The notes under the pieces: generated by a model
The model's input: the letters and a program-made list of their open reading frames with translations, nothing else
Database searches by the model: none
What the model was told of the DNA's origin: nothing
Made by a program: the position numbers and the translations under genes
Shown: one piece after another, positions 1 through 8,604 of the stretch
Layout: every line of letters begins with the position of its first letter
How positions within the stretch are numbered: the stretch's first letter is position 1
From: Bacteroidales bacterium
GTDB taxonomy: Bacteria; Bacteroidota; Bacteroidia; Bacteroidales; UBA4417
Length of the DNA: 64,000 bases
Reading direction: 5' to 3'
NCBI GenBank assembly: GCA_016707705.1
Contig: JADJHD010000031.1
Span: 33,286-97,285, forward strand

Positions 1-375
1 GTCAAGCAAATGGCCCATCGTCACCGACCTTATCAGGATATACCTGCCGATGCACAAAACTGGGATGGTCCCAATAGCAGTTGGAAATATTCAAGTTTTC
101 CCTCCGGACATACCACTCTTGCATTTTCAATAGCTACAGTCTTTGCTTCTGAATACAGTAATACCATATGGGTTCCGGCATTATGCTATACACTGGCGAC
201 GGGAACAGCCTTGTCGAGAATAAAAGATGATAAGCATTGGGCTTCAGATGTTCTGATAGGTGCCGGGATCGGATACTTTACCGGTAGGTTTCTTTGGAAG
301 AAGAACAGGAATGTGGTTGTGGTGCCGCAGTTTTCATCCGGGACAACCGGAATGATGATTCAGTATTCATTTTAG
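1..375 (+). CDS. PAP2-family phosphatase, C-terminal part (cut by window edge)
   Basis: The reading frame runs off the left edge, so only the last 124 codons are seen. All three PAP2 (phosphatidic acid phosphatase type 2) signature motifs are present: K-x6-RP at the very start (VKQMAHRHRP), PSGH in SFPSGHT, and SR-x5-H-x3-D in SRIKDDKHWASD. The Lys of motif 1 precedes the first ATG, which shows that the gene continues upstream. Family members are membrane enzymes that remove phosphate from lipids such as undecaprenyl pyrophosphate, lipid A or phosphatidic acid; the substrate cannot be told here. Hydrophobic stretches between motifs 2 and 3 fit transmembrane helices. The missing N-terminus would hold the first helices. 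Confidence 0.85.
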   Translation, partial: VKQMAHRHRPYQDIPADAQNWDGPNSSWKYSSFPSGHTTLAFSIATVFASEYSNTIWVPALCYTLATGTALSRIKDDKHWASDVLIGAGIGYFTGRFLWKKNRNVVVVPQFSSGTTGMMIQYSF

Positions 376-386
376 GAAAAAAAGAA

Positions 387-404
387 GGCCGGAAAAATCC
401 GGCC
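387..404 (-). terminator. Rho-independent terminator of ahpC
   Basis: A 7-bp perfect stem (GGCCGGA/TCCGGCC) with a 4-base loop lies between the converging PAP2 and ahpC genes. Read on the minus strand it is followed by CTTCTTTTTTT, so it should end ahpC transcription. On the plus strand it has no T run. Confidence 0.75.
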
Positions 405-428
405 TGCTCAATTCAAGTTTTATCAGTA

Positions 429-1064
429 TTAGTGTTTGCTCAAATATGAAGCAACACCTTCAGCATCAGCTTTCATTCCTTCGTCACCCTTGTGCCAGTT
501 TGCAGGACAAACTTCACCGTTTTCTTCGAAGAACTGCAGAGCGTCAACCATGCGAAGAGCTTCTTCAACGTTGCGGCCAAGTGGAAGGTCATTCACGATC
601 TGGTGACGTACGATACCCTGCTTGTCGATGAGGAAAAGTCCGCGATAAGCAACAGGGTCACCTGAGAATTCTACATAGTCGTCATCCTCATTGTATTCCC
701 ACTCACCTGCCAGAACATCGTAATTCTCAGCGATGGTCTTTGAAAGGTCAGCAACGATTGGGAAAGTAACGCCCTTGATGCCGCCATTGTTCTTCTCGGT
801 ATTGAGCCAAGCCCAATGTGAGAATTTGCTGTCAACTGAACAGCCTACAACTACGGTGTTGCGTTTTTCGAATTCGCTGAGTTTATCCTGGAATGCTATG
901 ATTTCGGTTGGACATACGAATGTAAAATCGAGGGGATAGAAAAAGAAAACTACATGTTTCTTTCCGATGTACTGTGAGAGGGAGAATTTTTCTACAAATT
1001 CACCACCATTCACAACTGCATCAGCTTCAAATAGAGGGGCTTTTTTACCTACTAAAACGGCCAT
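429..1064 (-). CDS. ahpC: Typical 2-Cys peroxiredoxin (AhpC/TSA family)
   Basis: A 211-residue peroxiredoxin that reduces hydrogen peroxide and organic peroxides in the cytoplasm. The peroxidatic cysteine is C51 in FTFVCPTEI and the resolving cysteine is C186 in EVCPANW, the arrangement of typical 2-Cys AhpC enzymes. An acidic insert near residues 120-135 (EWEYNEDDD) precedes the conserved VAYRGLFLID strand. It stands alone, with its own candidate promoter (TATATTTG at 1102-1109) and terminator (387-404). No AhpF or thioredoxin reductase gene is nearby, so the electron donor is not shown. Length and motifs match the family, and the start is an ATG just after the predicted promoter. Confidence 0.95.
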   Translation of the reverse strand: MAVLVGKKAPLFEADAVVNGGEFVEKFSLSQYIGKKHVVFFFYPLDFTFVCPTEIIAFQDKLSEFEKRNTVVVGCSVDSKFSHWAWLNTEKNNGGIKGVTFPIVADLSKTIAENYDVLAGEWEYNEDDDYVEFSGDPVAYRGLFLIDKQGIVRHQIVNDLPLGRNVEEALRMVDALQFFEENGEVCPANWHKGDEGMKADAEGVASYLSKH

Positions 1065-1101
1065 TTGTTTTATGTTTTTTAGTTATTAATTTAATTTTTT
1101 G

Positions 1102-1109
1102 CAAATATA
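1102..1109 (-). promoter_or_regulatory. Candidate -7 box of ahpC (TATATTTG)
   Basis: On the minus strand TATATTTG matches the Bacteroidetes -7 consensus TAnnTTTG and sits about 40 bases before the ahpC start. No well-spaced -33 TTG is obvious, so support is moderate. Confidence 0.45.
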
Positions 1110-1561
1110 CTTCAAAATATCAACATCTCTACGCACACATTGCGAAGCATTTACGATAATTTAACCTTCAATATACCTAAGCTGTGTATGCATCAGTTTG
1201 TTGAACAATTATAACGCAATGTTTTAGCAATTGTTCAAAAACTTAAACAAGAATCCGGGACTTTACGCTTACTATTCTTTAATTCAATTTTGCCTGTGGA
1301 ATAACACTTTTCAGAGATTTTTTTCATCAGATTAATCAGTCTGTTTCCAAAAGTGTATATTTGTTTCTGCAATATGTTCAGACATATGAACAATTGCTCT
1401 GAAAGATTTGAATTCCGGCAGTTGCTGATAGCATTCTGATTTAATCTGATCAGCAGTCTGCAGATACTTTACACACGAATTCTACCATCAGAACTGCTTT
1501 TGAATGAATTGATTAAAAATCTTAGATTTACCTCTGAAAATTCATAAATCCTTCCATTTCC
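1110..1561. other. 450-bp AT-rich intergenic region with operator-like inverted repeats
   Basis: No credible gene. It holds a 10-bp perfect inverted repeat (TTGAACAATT at 1201-1210 and its complement at 1229-1238). A second palindrome, TGTTCA-N6-TGAACA, lies at 1375-1392 and shares the GAACAAT core. A TATATTTG -7-like box lies at 1356-1363, just before the second palindrome. These lie upstream of the secreted glycosidase and may be binding sites for its regulator, which is an inference. Confidence 0.45.
1499..1530 (+). promoter_or_regulatory. Candidate promoter of the GH38-like gene
   Basis: TTTG (1499-1502), 20 bases, then TAGATTTA (1523-1530), one base off TAnnTTTG. The spacing fits the Bacteroidetes primary sigma factor, and the ATG lies 31 bases downstream. 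Confidence 0.5.
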
Positions 1562-4500
1562 ATGAAATCAATCCTGACCCTCCTCCTGTTTTGTGTTTTT
1601 TATCTTGCCGTCCACGCCCAGGTGAATGTACCGGTATTTGGTAAAATCAACTATCTGAAAGGATATGTTAAAGAAATAAGGGGAGAGAATATAGGCTATG
1701 CTTCCGTGCTTCCTGATTTTGCCTCAACAGCATTATTAACCCGTTGCACCGATGGCAAGTATGATATTGAATGGGAAACTGAGGCTGTGCCGGCAAATAC
1801 CCGTGATGAGTTTGTCTATTTTGCCTGGGTAGCAGCCCATTCAAAAAACACAAGTCATGGCGAACGTCATTTCGATCTTTTTGTAAACGATCAGAAAGCC
1901 CTGACTTTCACAACCTACAAGGAAAAGAAATTCCCTTTCTGGAATTTTGATGGGACCAATGGAGTATCCACTGTTTTTGAGTGGAAAATGGATGATGGTG
2001 CCGGTGACGCTCATGGTTATATGTATCTGAAAGTGCCAGTTTCCTTGCTGGAAAAGGGTAAGCCTGCAAGGATCAGGATTGTGGGACAGGCGGAGGATAG
2101 CCGCGACTGGTATATGACTTTCAAGTATGAATTTGCTGAAACCATTCAGGTTAATCCGGTTTCGTTGGTCACCATTGACGACAAGCAGCCACTGGTGGTG
2201 ATGGCCACTCATTTTGGAAAGGATGCTCCGCTTACAGTCACTGTTGATGGAAAGGACCGCTACCAGTTTATCCTGAAGGCCGGACTGAACACCTTTGAAA
2301 TCTATTATCCTGTAGTTAAGGAACCAACAATTGTAAAAGTTGAAGCCATTCAGAAGGGAATGCCTGCAAAGACCTTCAATGTTACTGTTAAGCCGGTGGT
2401 TTACAGGGATATCAATCTTATTCACCATGCCCATTATGATGTGGGTTACTCTCATTTGCAGGAGGAAGTAGTGCAAATTCACAACAGGAATATCGCGAAT
2501 GCATTACGATATATCGAGCAGACCCGCAACTACCCTGAGGATGCTAAATTCCGCTGGAACATAGAAACCACCCTGGCTATTGAAAACTTCATGAAGATCG
2601 CCACTCCTGAACAGAAGGAGAAACTGATCAAGGGGATTCGTGATGGATATATCGGAATCGGAGCATTTTATGCGAATATCATGACCGGTATCTGCCAGCC
2701 TGAGGAACTTTTCCAGCTGAACAGCTATGCCCGCGAGCTGGAATTGCAATATGGTATTCGTATACCTGCTGCCATGCTGGGTGATATTCCGGGAATTACC
2801 TGGTCGAGCATACCGGCAATGGCCCGCACAGGAATAAAGTATTTCTCCGATGGTCCCAATTATGTTGGAGCCTATCCCTACGATGGCGACAGGGTAGGAA
2901 ATTCGAACCGCAACTGGAAGGACAGGCCCTTCTGGTGGGTATCACCTTCGGGAGAGGAGAAGATTCTCTTCTGGATGGCCGGCAAGGGGTATAGCTCCTG
3001 GCATGGATTCAAGGCAGGAGATATTGCCACTGAAAGGGGAAAGAAAAGGATTTCAGCCTATATGGATGAGCTGGTTGCAAGCGGATATCCCTATGAAATG
3101 GTGCAGTGGCGCTATAACATAGTTGCTGATAATGGTCCAACCGATAGCCTCGTCTCCAATTTCGTGAAGGACTGGAATAGCAGGTATAAATCACCACATA
3201 TCAGACTGAACACCGTCGACAGGATGTTTGCAGAATTTGAAAAACGCTACGGACAGCAATTGCCAAGTTTCAGTGGTGACATGAGTCCCTACTGGGAAGA
3301 TGGCGCCTATTCCACAGCCGCAGAAATGGCCATGAACCGCGTCAATAGCGAGCAACTCACCGTTCTTGGAAAAGTATATTCAATCCTGAATGCAGGCAAT
3401 TATCCCGCTGATTTGATGAATCAAGCCTGGAAGAACGTTCTTCTCTGGGATGAGCATACATGGGGAGCCTATAACAGCATCTCCGATCCTGATCTTCCTT
3501 TTGTGGTCTCACAATGGGAGTTCAAAAAAGCATATGCACTTCGCGCCGATTCCCTGGTGAAGGAAATCCGCAAGCCGCTGTTCAAAGCTGACAACAGCAA
3601 GCTCCCCACAGAAATGGATGTGGTGAATCCCTCTTCCTGGGACAGGTCCGACGTGGTATATCTCGATAAGGAAACAGCCGCTTTAGTAAAAACAGTTAAG
3701 GATCAGAATGGCAAACAGCTGGTTTCCCAAACTCTTTCAGATGGCAGGATGGCAGTGCTCGTGAGTGTTCCAGCCCTTTCCGCAATCCGTCTGCAATTGG
3801 TTCGTGATGAGCAGAAAGTGGATATTGCTTTTGGAAACTCAGAGCCAAATAAGCTTGAAAACAAGAAGCTGCAACTGGAATTCAATTCAGAAACAGGAAG
3901 CATCAGCAGTCTGAAGATTAAGAGCCTTGGACTGGAACTGGTAAATGACAGCCTTTATTCCGGAATGGATGAGCTTCTTTATGTGGCAGGTCGGAATCCC
4001 TCTTCAGCGGCTGTAAATAAAGGTACCAAAATCTCTTTGGTTGAGAGTGGTCCGGTGCTGACTACCATCCGTACCGAAGGTTCTGCGCCCGGTTGCAACT
4101 CATTTAGCCGTGAAGTAACCGTATTTGCTGATCTTGACAAGGTTGAAGTAACCAACATGGTGGACAAGAAAGCTATTCGTGAAAAGGAATCCCTTCATTT
4201 CGCCTTTCCTTTCAATATCCCTGCATCAAAAATGCGTTTCAATACCGGCTGGGGCGGAATTTTCCAGCCAGGCTCAGGACAACTGGAAGGTGCAAATCAG
4301 GATTATTATTCGATCAATCATTGGTGTGACGTCTCGAATCAGCAATATGGTGTTAGTCTTCTCGTGAAAGAGGCTTGTCTTGTTGAACCCGGTACCATGC
4401 TTGACGAAACACCCGGAAAATGGGGAGTGAAAACATGGAAGGTAAAGCCCGACACTATTCCAGTAATCTTTTCCTATGTGATGAATAACTACTGGCACAC

Positions 4501-4897
4501 CAACTATAAAGCCGATCAGGAAGGTCCTGTGACATTCCATTATGCCTTGTTGCCACATGGAATATTCTCGGAAGCAGAGACTGAGCGTGCCGGAATGGCC
4601 TTCAATCAGCCATTGATTGTAGTCCCGGCCGTTGGAAAGCAGCCTGCAGCCAGCCTCTTTACCATATCAAATTCCAATGTGATTGCTACTTCCATCGTTC
4701 CGGAGCGGCAGGGACTGAGAATTCGTCTGTTCAACGCAGGCGGCGCTCCTGAATCCTTCAGCATCAAATGGCAGCAGTTTCAGCCGACATCAATCAGGAT
4801 CAGTGGTGAAAAGGAAGAGACAAAGGCAAGTCCTCAAACCGGAGAGTTGAAGATCCCGGCGCATGGAATAATGGAAATAGAGGTACTGAAGTTTTAG
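1562..4897 (+). CDS. Secreted glycoside hydrolase family 38-like protein (alpha-mannosidase-like)
   Basis: A 1111-residue protein with a signal peptide (about residues 1-19, ending in HAQ). The first ~280 residues are beta-rich and unassigned. At about residue 285 begins a region like the GH38 N-terminal catalytic domain: HHAHYDVGYS resembles the zinc-binding HxHxDxGW motif, and MLGDIPGITWSS holds a candidate nucleophile Asp. A beta-sandwich C-terminal region resembling GH38 C-terminal domains follows. GH38 enzymes cleave alpha-mannosides with a bound divalent metal. Substrate here is unknown, and Tyr replaces the usual Asn between the metal-binding His and Asp. There is no T9SS sorting domain at the C-terminus, so a periplasmic location is likely. 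It stands alone as the first plus-strand gene after palindromic upstream sequence. Confidence 0.7.
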   Translation: MKSILTLLLFCVFYLAVHAQVNVPVFGKINYLKGYVKEIRGENIGYASVLPDFASTALLTRCTDGKYDIEWETEAVPANTRDEFVYFAWVAAHSKNTSHGERHFDLFVNDQKALTFTTYKEKKFPFWNFDGTNGVSTVFEWKMDDGAGDAHGYMYLKVPVSLLEKGKPARIRIVGQAEDSRDWYMTFKYEFAETIQVNPVSLVTIDDKQPLVVMATHFGKDAPLTVTVDGKDRYQFILKAGLNTFEIYYPVVKEPTIVKVEAIQKGMPAKTFNVTVKPVVYRDINLIHHAHYDVGYSHLQEEVVQIHNRNIANALRYIEQTRNYPEDAKFRWNIETTLAIENFMKIATPEQKEKLIKGIRDGYIGIGAFYANIMTGICQPEELFQLNSYARELELQYGIRIPAAMLGDIPGITWSSIPAMARTGIKYFSDGPNYVGAYPYDGDRVGNSNRNWKDRPFWWVSPSGEEKILFWMAGKGYSSWHGFKAGDIATERGKKRISAYMDELVASGYPYEMVQWRYNIVADNGPTDSLVSNFVKDWNSRYKSPHIRLNTVDRMFAEFEKRYGQQLPSFSGDMSPYWEDGAYSTAAEMAMNRVNSEQLTVLGKVYSILNAGNYPADLMNQAWKNVLLWDEHTWGAYNSISDPDLPFVVSQWEFKKAYALRADSLVKEIRKPLFKADNSKLPTEMDVVNPSSWDRSDVVYLDKETAALVKTVKDQNGKQLVSQTLSDGRMAVLVSVPALSAIRLQLVRDEQKVDIAFGNSEPNKLENKKLQLEFNSETGSISSLKIKSLGLELVNDSLYSGMDELLYVAGRNPSSAAVNKGTKISLVESGPVLTTIRTEGSAPGCNSFSREVTVFADLDKVEVTNMVDKKAIREKESLHFAFPFNIPASKMRFNTGWGGIFQPGSGQLEGANQDYYSINHWCDVSNQQYGVSLLVKEACLVEPGTMLDETPGKWGVKTWKVKPDTIPVIFSYVMNNYWHTNYKADQEGPVTFHYALLPHGIFSEAETERAGMAFNQPLIVVPAVGKQPAASLFTISNSNVIATSIVPERQGLRIRLFNAGGAPESFSIKWQQFQPTSIRISGEKEETKASPQTGELKIPAHGIMEIEVLKF

Positions 4898-4928
4898 AAT
4901 TTAAAACCAGAGATAAATCTTGCAGATT

Positions 4929-6116
4929 CTACCGTTCGGTGATATTCAGGTTGTTCCTGAAGAGTTCACGTGAATCGGAGATATAGAGTTGCATATCAGC
5001 GAAATCCATGGCACTCATAAAGCCTGAATCTGATTCAAATTGCTTTACGGGAAGAATGTAATACTGCCTTTTGCCGTAACGAATAGGATTGTAGACCCAG
5101 GTAAGATGATATCCTGCATCCTTGATACGTGTCCTGCCATTCTCCTTTACTAGCGTTATATCGAACATGGCACCGCCATCAGTGTAGCGCTTCCTCTGGT
5201 TTGAAACATAATTCCCAAGTGACCATGCAACAAGTCTTTGGGAGTGAAGACTATCCGGTTTCTGCCATTCCATTTTCTGAATTACATGAGGATGCGATCC
5301 AATGATGTAATCGGCACCATTCAGGAAGCAGAATTCGGCAATATCTTTCTGGTAAGCATTGGGCTCACGCTGGTATTCTTCCCCCCAGTGAATGAAAATG
5401 AACACAGCATCAGGATTCATGCTTTTAGCCTTTTTCAGATCCTCACTGATCTTATTCTTGTCGATGAGGTTCACAACCGTACCTTCCGGAACTGGAATTC
5501 CATTGGTGCCATAGGTGTAATTCAGAAATGCCAGTTTAAAGCCTTTCTGCTCCACAATAAGAGGTGTCCTTTCCTTCCATTCGGTTTCAGTGGCATATGT
5601 GCCCATGTGCATGATACCAAGGCTGTCGAGCATCCATGAAGTCCGCTTAACCCCTTTCCCGCCACGGTCGCAGCAGTGATTATTGGCTGTTCCGAGTATA
5701 TCGATTCCGGCTGATATGAGTCCGTTTACCAGATCATCAGGTGAGCTGAAGGCGGGATATCCGGAATAGGGCTTACCGGCAAGAGTGGTTTCAAGGTTTG
5801 CAATGGCAAGATCGTAGCTTTCAATTAACGGTCTGACATACTGGAAGCAGGAATCGTAAATGTATTTTCCCAGACTGTCGTTCCAGGCTGATTCAACCTG
5901 TGGCATATGCTGCATGATATCTCCCATGAAAATCAGGCTGATTTCAGGGTTTGAAGGCGGGGTTGGTTGTGGTTGTCCGTTTAAAAGGTATGAGGGTTTT
6001 GAAAGCAGAAAAACAGCAAGCACTACAGCCACACTCCAGGGGAGGAGGTGATTGCGGGCAATTTTGCCGGTGAAAATGCTGAGTCCTGAATACCAGGGCT
6101 TTTTTTCTGTTTTCAT
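4929..6116 (-). CDS. CapA/PgsA-type metallophosphatase-fold protein, membrane-anchored
   Basis: A 395-residue protein with one N-terminal hydrophobic helix (about residues 25-45) and then the CapA domain. Family motifs in order: FMGDIM (metal-binding Asp), NLETTL, NNHCCDRG, FIHWGEEY, GSHPHV and SLGNYV. These match the calcineurin-like fold of CapA/PgsA proteins, known from poly-gamma-glutamate and capsule synthesis. The biochemical role of most members is unproven. No PgsB/PgsC partners are present. It lies downstream of an LpxR-like gene on the same strand with 31 bases between, so it may be in one transcript with other envelope genes. Confidence 0.85.
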   Translation of the reverse strand: MKTEKKPWYSGLSIFTGKIARNHLLPWSVAVVLAVFLLSKPSYLLNGQPQPTPPSNPEISLIFMGDIMQHMPQVESAWNDSLGKYIYDSCFQYVRPLIESYDLAIANLETTLAGKPYSGYPAFSSPDDLVNGLISAGIDILGTANNHCCDRGGKGVKRTSWMLDSLGIMHMGTYATETEWKERTPLIVEQKGFKLAFLNYTYGTNGIPVPEGTVVNLIDKNKISEDLKKAKSMNPDAVFIFIHWGEEYQREPNAYQKDIAEFCFLNGADYIIGSHPHVIQKMEWQKPDSLHSQRLVAWSLGNYVSNQRKRYTDGGAMFDITLVKENGRTRIKDAGYHLTWVYNPIRYGKRQYYILPVKQFESDSGFMSAMDFADMQLYISDSRELFRNNLNITER

Positions 6117-6147
6117 TTCTCTTTGATTTTTTGGAAGTTCCGTTTGA

Positions 6148-7632
6148 TTAAAGATTGAATATCAATTGGATCCTTCCCCATTTATGCGATAGTCCGCCAT
6201 CGAACTCAGAAGTCAGCCAGTGCTGGGCCAGTTCAATTCCTGTGCCTTTGTAGCTCACCCTGAAACCGAAGTCGGCTTTTCCGACAAGGCGCCTGACATC
6301 ACCTGCCTTTAAAACAAAAATATTATCCCTGTTGAGGAGTCCGCCCTGCAATGTTGCATCATAGCCAACGGCATATCCTTCGGCATGGATAAAGAAATAA
6401 TACTGCCAGGCTGACTTCCTTGGGCCCAAGGTCTGCATCCCGTTGGATTCAAACCTGCCAGCATGCATATTGAAGCCTGCACCGCCCTGTGTGTATAAGG
6501 TCCCGGCCCTGGCAAGGGCTGTGCCCGAAAACTCAAAACCGGGCCTTGAAATAAGTGTTTTCTCTAAACTGATATTATAATTGAGGATGACATCAGTCTT
6601 AATCTGTGATTCCCAACCGAGCGGTTTATCGTTGGTGGGGAAAGTCTTGTGAACCAAGGTCTGAAGGTAGGCTCCGGGGGAATAGGGCCCCAAATACCCG
6701 AACCAGGCTTCGTTGGTGATTTTTATCTTTCGGTTGGCGTCAATGTTCTGCTTCGAATAACCAAGCACCAGAATGGAGGAATAGGGCCTGTCGTTATCAA
6801 AGGTGGGCTCAATCCTGGTATCCCTGGGAGTGTACATATTCTGCACCAACTGAAGGGAATAGACAGATCTTGAGGGATGCCTGTAGGGAATCATAAGCCT
6901 TGCAAGCTTCATCTGGCTGATCCATGCTGATTGAAGTCTGAAGGTTACACCATTTGTGAAGTAACGATCCGTATTGGCATAGGTGATAAGGTCATTCTCA
7001 AAAATTACAGAGAGATTGCTGCGGGTATCGATGCGTTCTTCCACCCAGCGGATTCCCGGAATATCCCTGTGCGAGAAGGACTTTGCAGTATCCGGAACAG
7101 GAAGTACCAGTGTTTTCTGCCGTCCGGGGCGAAGTGAATCAGGAACCTTGCTTACTTCAATCAGACTGTCAATATTCTGCAATACAGGTTCAGGTATTGC
7201 CTGTTTCGCATTCCTTGCAATTTTACCGGGAGTGTTTCGGGGAAAATATCTTGAGGCTGATTTTTCAAGGTCCTTGAAATTCACCGGAAGAGGATCATTT
7301 TCAGCATCAAAGAGTATGAGGTCGTATTGTTTCCGGATAGGGTGCAAGTCGATGCGGACTTTATCCCCGTTACGTTTCACAAATTCCAGATTGCCAGAGG
7401 ATGAGGAAATCAGGGGAATATGGAATGAGGCCAGTATTTGCTGTATACTGCCATTATAATTTTCATCTCCGGTTGTTGATGCGATTGCAGGGTCGAGCAC
7501 CACAGCAGCGGGCTGATCGATTACCTGGGCAGGTTCAGGGGAGGCAACAGGAATCTTCTCCCCGGGAGATTGCCTTTGCTGGCAAGCTGACAGGAAGAGG
7601 ATGATGATAAGGCTTAGAAGTCCCCTTTTCAC
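6148..7632 (-). CDS. Lipidated LpxR-like lipid A deacylase with long N-terminal extension
   Basis: The C-terminal ~290 residues match the LpxR family (outer-membrane lipid A 3'-O-deacylase): the signature ENDLITYANTDRYFTNG at about residue 212 holds the conserved Asn-Asp and Thr-Asp-Arg, followed by alternating barrel strands. Unlike classical LpxR, the N-terminus is a lipoprotein signal (FLSAC, Cys17) followed by ~190 residues of unknown fold. Start choice: the longest frame begins with a TTG at 7659 that overlaps a TACCTTTG -7 box (7657-7664), so I chose the GTG at 7632, which gives a clean lipoprotein signal. It would trim acyl chains from lipopolysaccharide. The flanking CapA-like and barrel genes also suggest envelope work. 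Confidence 0.75.
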   Translation of the reverse strand: MKRGLLSLIIILFLSACQQRQSPGEKIPVASPEPAQVIDQPAAVVLDPAIASTTGDENYNGSIQQILASFHIPLISSSSGNLEFVKRNGDKVRIDLHPIRKQYDLILFDAENDPLPVNFKDLEKSASRYFPRNTPGKIARNAKQAIPEPVLQNIDSLIEVSKVPDSLRPGRQKTLVLPVPDTAKSFSHRDIPGIRWVEERIDTRSNLSVIFENDLITYANTDRYFTNGVTFRLQSAWISQMKLARLMIPYRHPSRSVYSLQLVQNMYTPRDTRIEPTFDNDRPYSSILVLGYSKQNIDANRKIKITNEAWFGYLGPYSPGAYLQTLVHKTFPTNDKPLGWESQIKTDVILNYNISLEKTLISRPGFEFSGTALARAGTLYTQGGAGFNMHAGRFESNGMQTLGPRKSAWQYYFFIHAEGYAVGYDATLQGGLLNRDNIFVLKAGDVRRLVGKADFGFRVSYKGTGIELAQHWLTSEFDGGLSHKWGRIQLIFNL

Positions 7633-7656
7633 TTGATTATTAATGCCTTTAACCTG

Positions 7657-7664
7657 CAAAGGTA
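7657..7664 (-). promoter_or_regulatory. -7 box TACCTTTG of the LpxR-like gene
   Basis: A perfect TAnnTTTG match on the minus strand. It covers the most upstream possible start codon and so argues for the GTG start 25 bases further in. Confidence 0.5.
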
Positions 7665-7698
7665 AGTAAAAGATGCGGCAGGATTGGGTTGGAGGATT

Positions 7699-8556
7699 TT
7701 ATTCCTCCGGGAAGAGGAAACTATTCAGTGAGAATCGCAAATAGAAACCGGCGCCGGGCTTATATTTCTTGTAGCCTTCCAGGTCTACATTAATGAAATG
7801 TGCATTGAATCCCGGTTCAACGGAGATATTCCCAAAGCGAAGGTTTAATCCGCCGCTTAGGAACATTCCCCAACCGATACCGCCTTGCTTGACGTTGAGA
7901 GTCTGAGAGTTGGGTCCAACATAAATACCGTTGATATAATTATTGATGATGGTAAATTCCCTTTCATCAATATAGAAGGATGATTTTACAACGGTTGTAT
8001 TATTCAGGTTCAGTCCTCCGATCACAAACCAGCTCATCTGATCCGAGATAGGGAAATTTTTGCGGAGACCCACATCGATATAGACTCTCTTCTCTTCACC
8101 CCTGATCGGGCATAGGGTAAGATCGGGGAAGGTGGTGAAGGGTTTGGGCTTTGTGAATGTTAGTGCATCCTGGGTAACAAACTTCACATAATTGAATTCA
8201 AAGAATAATGCATATTCATCATTGAAGGTGTATTGTCCATAGATGCCCGGCATGATGGAAATCTTGTAGTGCATGTTGGTTGGCCAGCCTCCTTCATCAA
8301 TAAACACGGTATCAATGGCTCCCAGTCTGTAATAGATGGTGTCATAGAAAACCTTGTTTTTCATTACCCAGTTGGTGGTATTGATATTCCCTGATGTGCC
8401 GTTGTAGTAATTGGCAGTATATTTTGATGGCATGTACACTCCTACATTCAGTCCGAATTCAAAGCCTTTTGAATCATCGGATTGTGCCTTTAAAACGGAA
8501 GGAAACAGCAGGCTGATGAATGCCACAGCCAGTATGAGGAAAGCAGACTTTTTCAT
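7699..8556 (-). CDS. Predicted outer-membrane beta-barrel protein
   Basis: A 285-residue protein with a Sec signal peptide (residues 1-24, ending KAQ) and amphipathic, aromatic-rich strands such as FEFGLNVGVYM and FYLRFSLNSFLF, ending in an aromatic-rich strand. This fits a small 8-10-strand barrel of the outer-membrane protein superfamily. I do not recognise a specific family. It lies 67 bases upstream of the LpxR-like start on the same strand and has its own candidate -7 box (TATCTTTG at 8574-8581). Function unknown. Confidence 0.65.
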   Translation of the reverse strand: MKKSAFLILAVAFISLLFPSVLKAQSDDSKGFEFGLNVGVYMPSKYTANYYNGTSGNINTTNWVMKNKVFYDTIYYRLGAIDTVFIDEGGWPTNMHYKISIMPGIYGQYTFNDEYALFFEFNYVKFVTQDALTFTKPKPFTTFPDLTLCPIRGEEKRVYIDVGLRKNFPISDQMSWFVIGGLNLNNTTVVKSSFYIDEREFTIINNYINGIYVGPNSQTLNVKQGGIGWGMFLSGGLNLRFGNISVEPGFNAHFINVDLEGYKKYKPGAGFYLRFSLNSFLFPEE

Positions 8557-8573
8557 GAAATTGATCTTTACTG

Positions 8574-8581
8574 CAAAGATA
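8574..8581 (-). promoter_or_regulatory. Candidate -7 box TATCTTTG of the barrel gene
   Basis: TAnnTTTG match 17 bases before the ATG. A TTTG lies 16 bases further upstream, slightly closer than usual. Confidence 0.45.
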
Positions 8582-8604
8582 ATAGGAAAGATATGCTCAA
8601 AGCA

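Noticed and set aside
1841..2482. 213-residue minus-strand ORF inside the GH38-like gene
   Set aside because: It is fully covered by a well-supported gene on the other strand and shows no motif.
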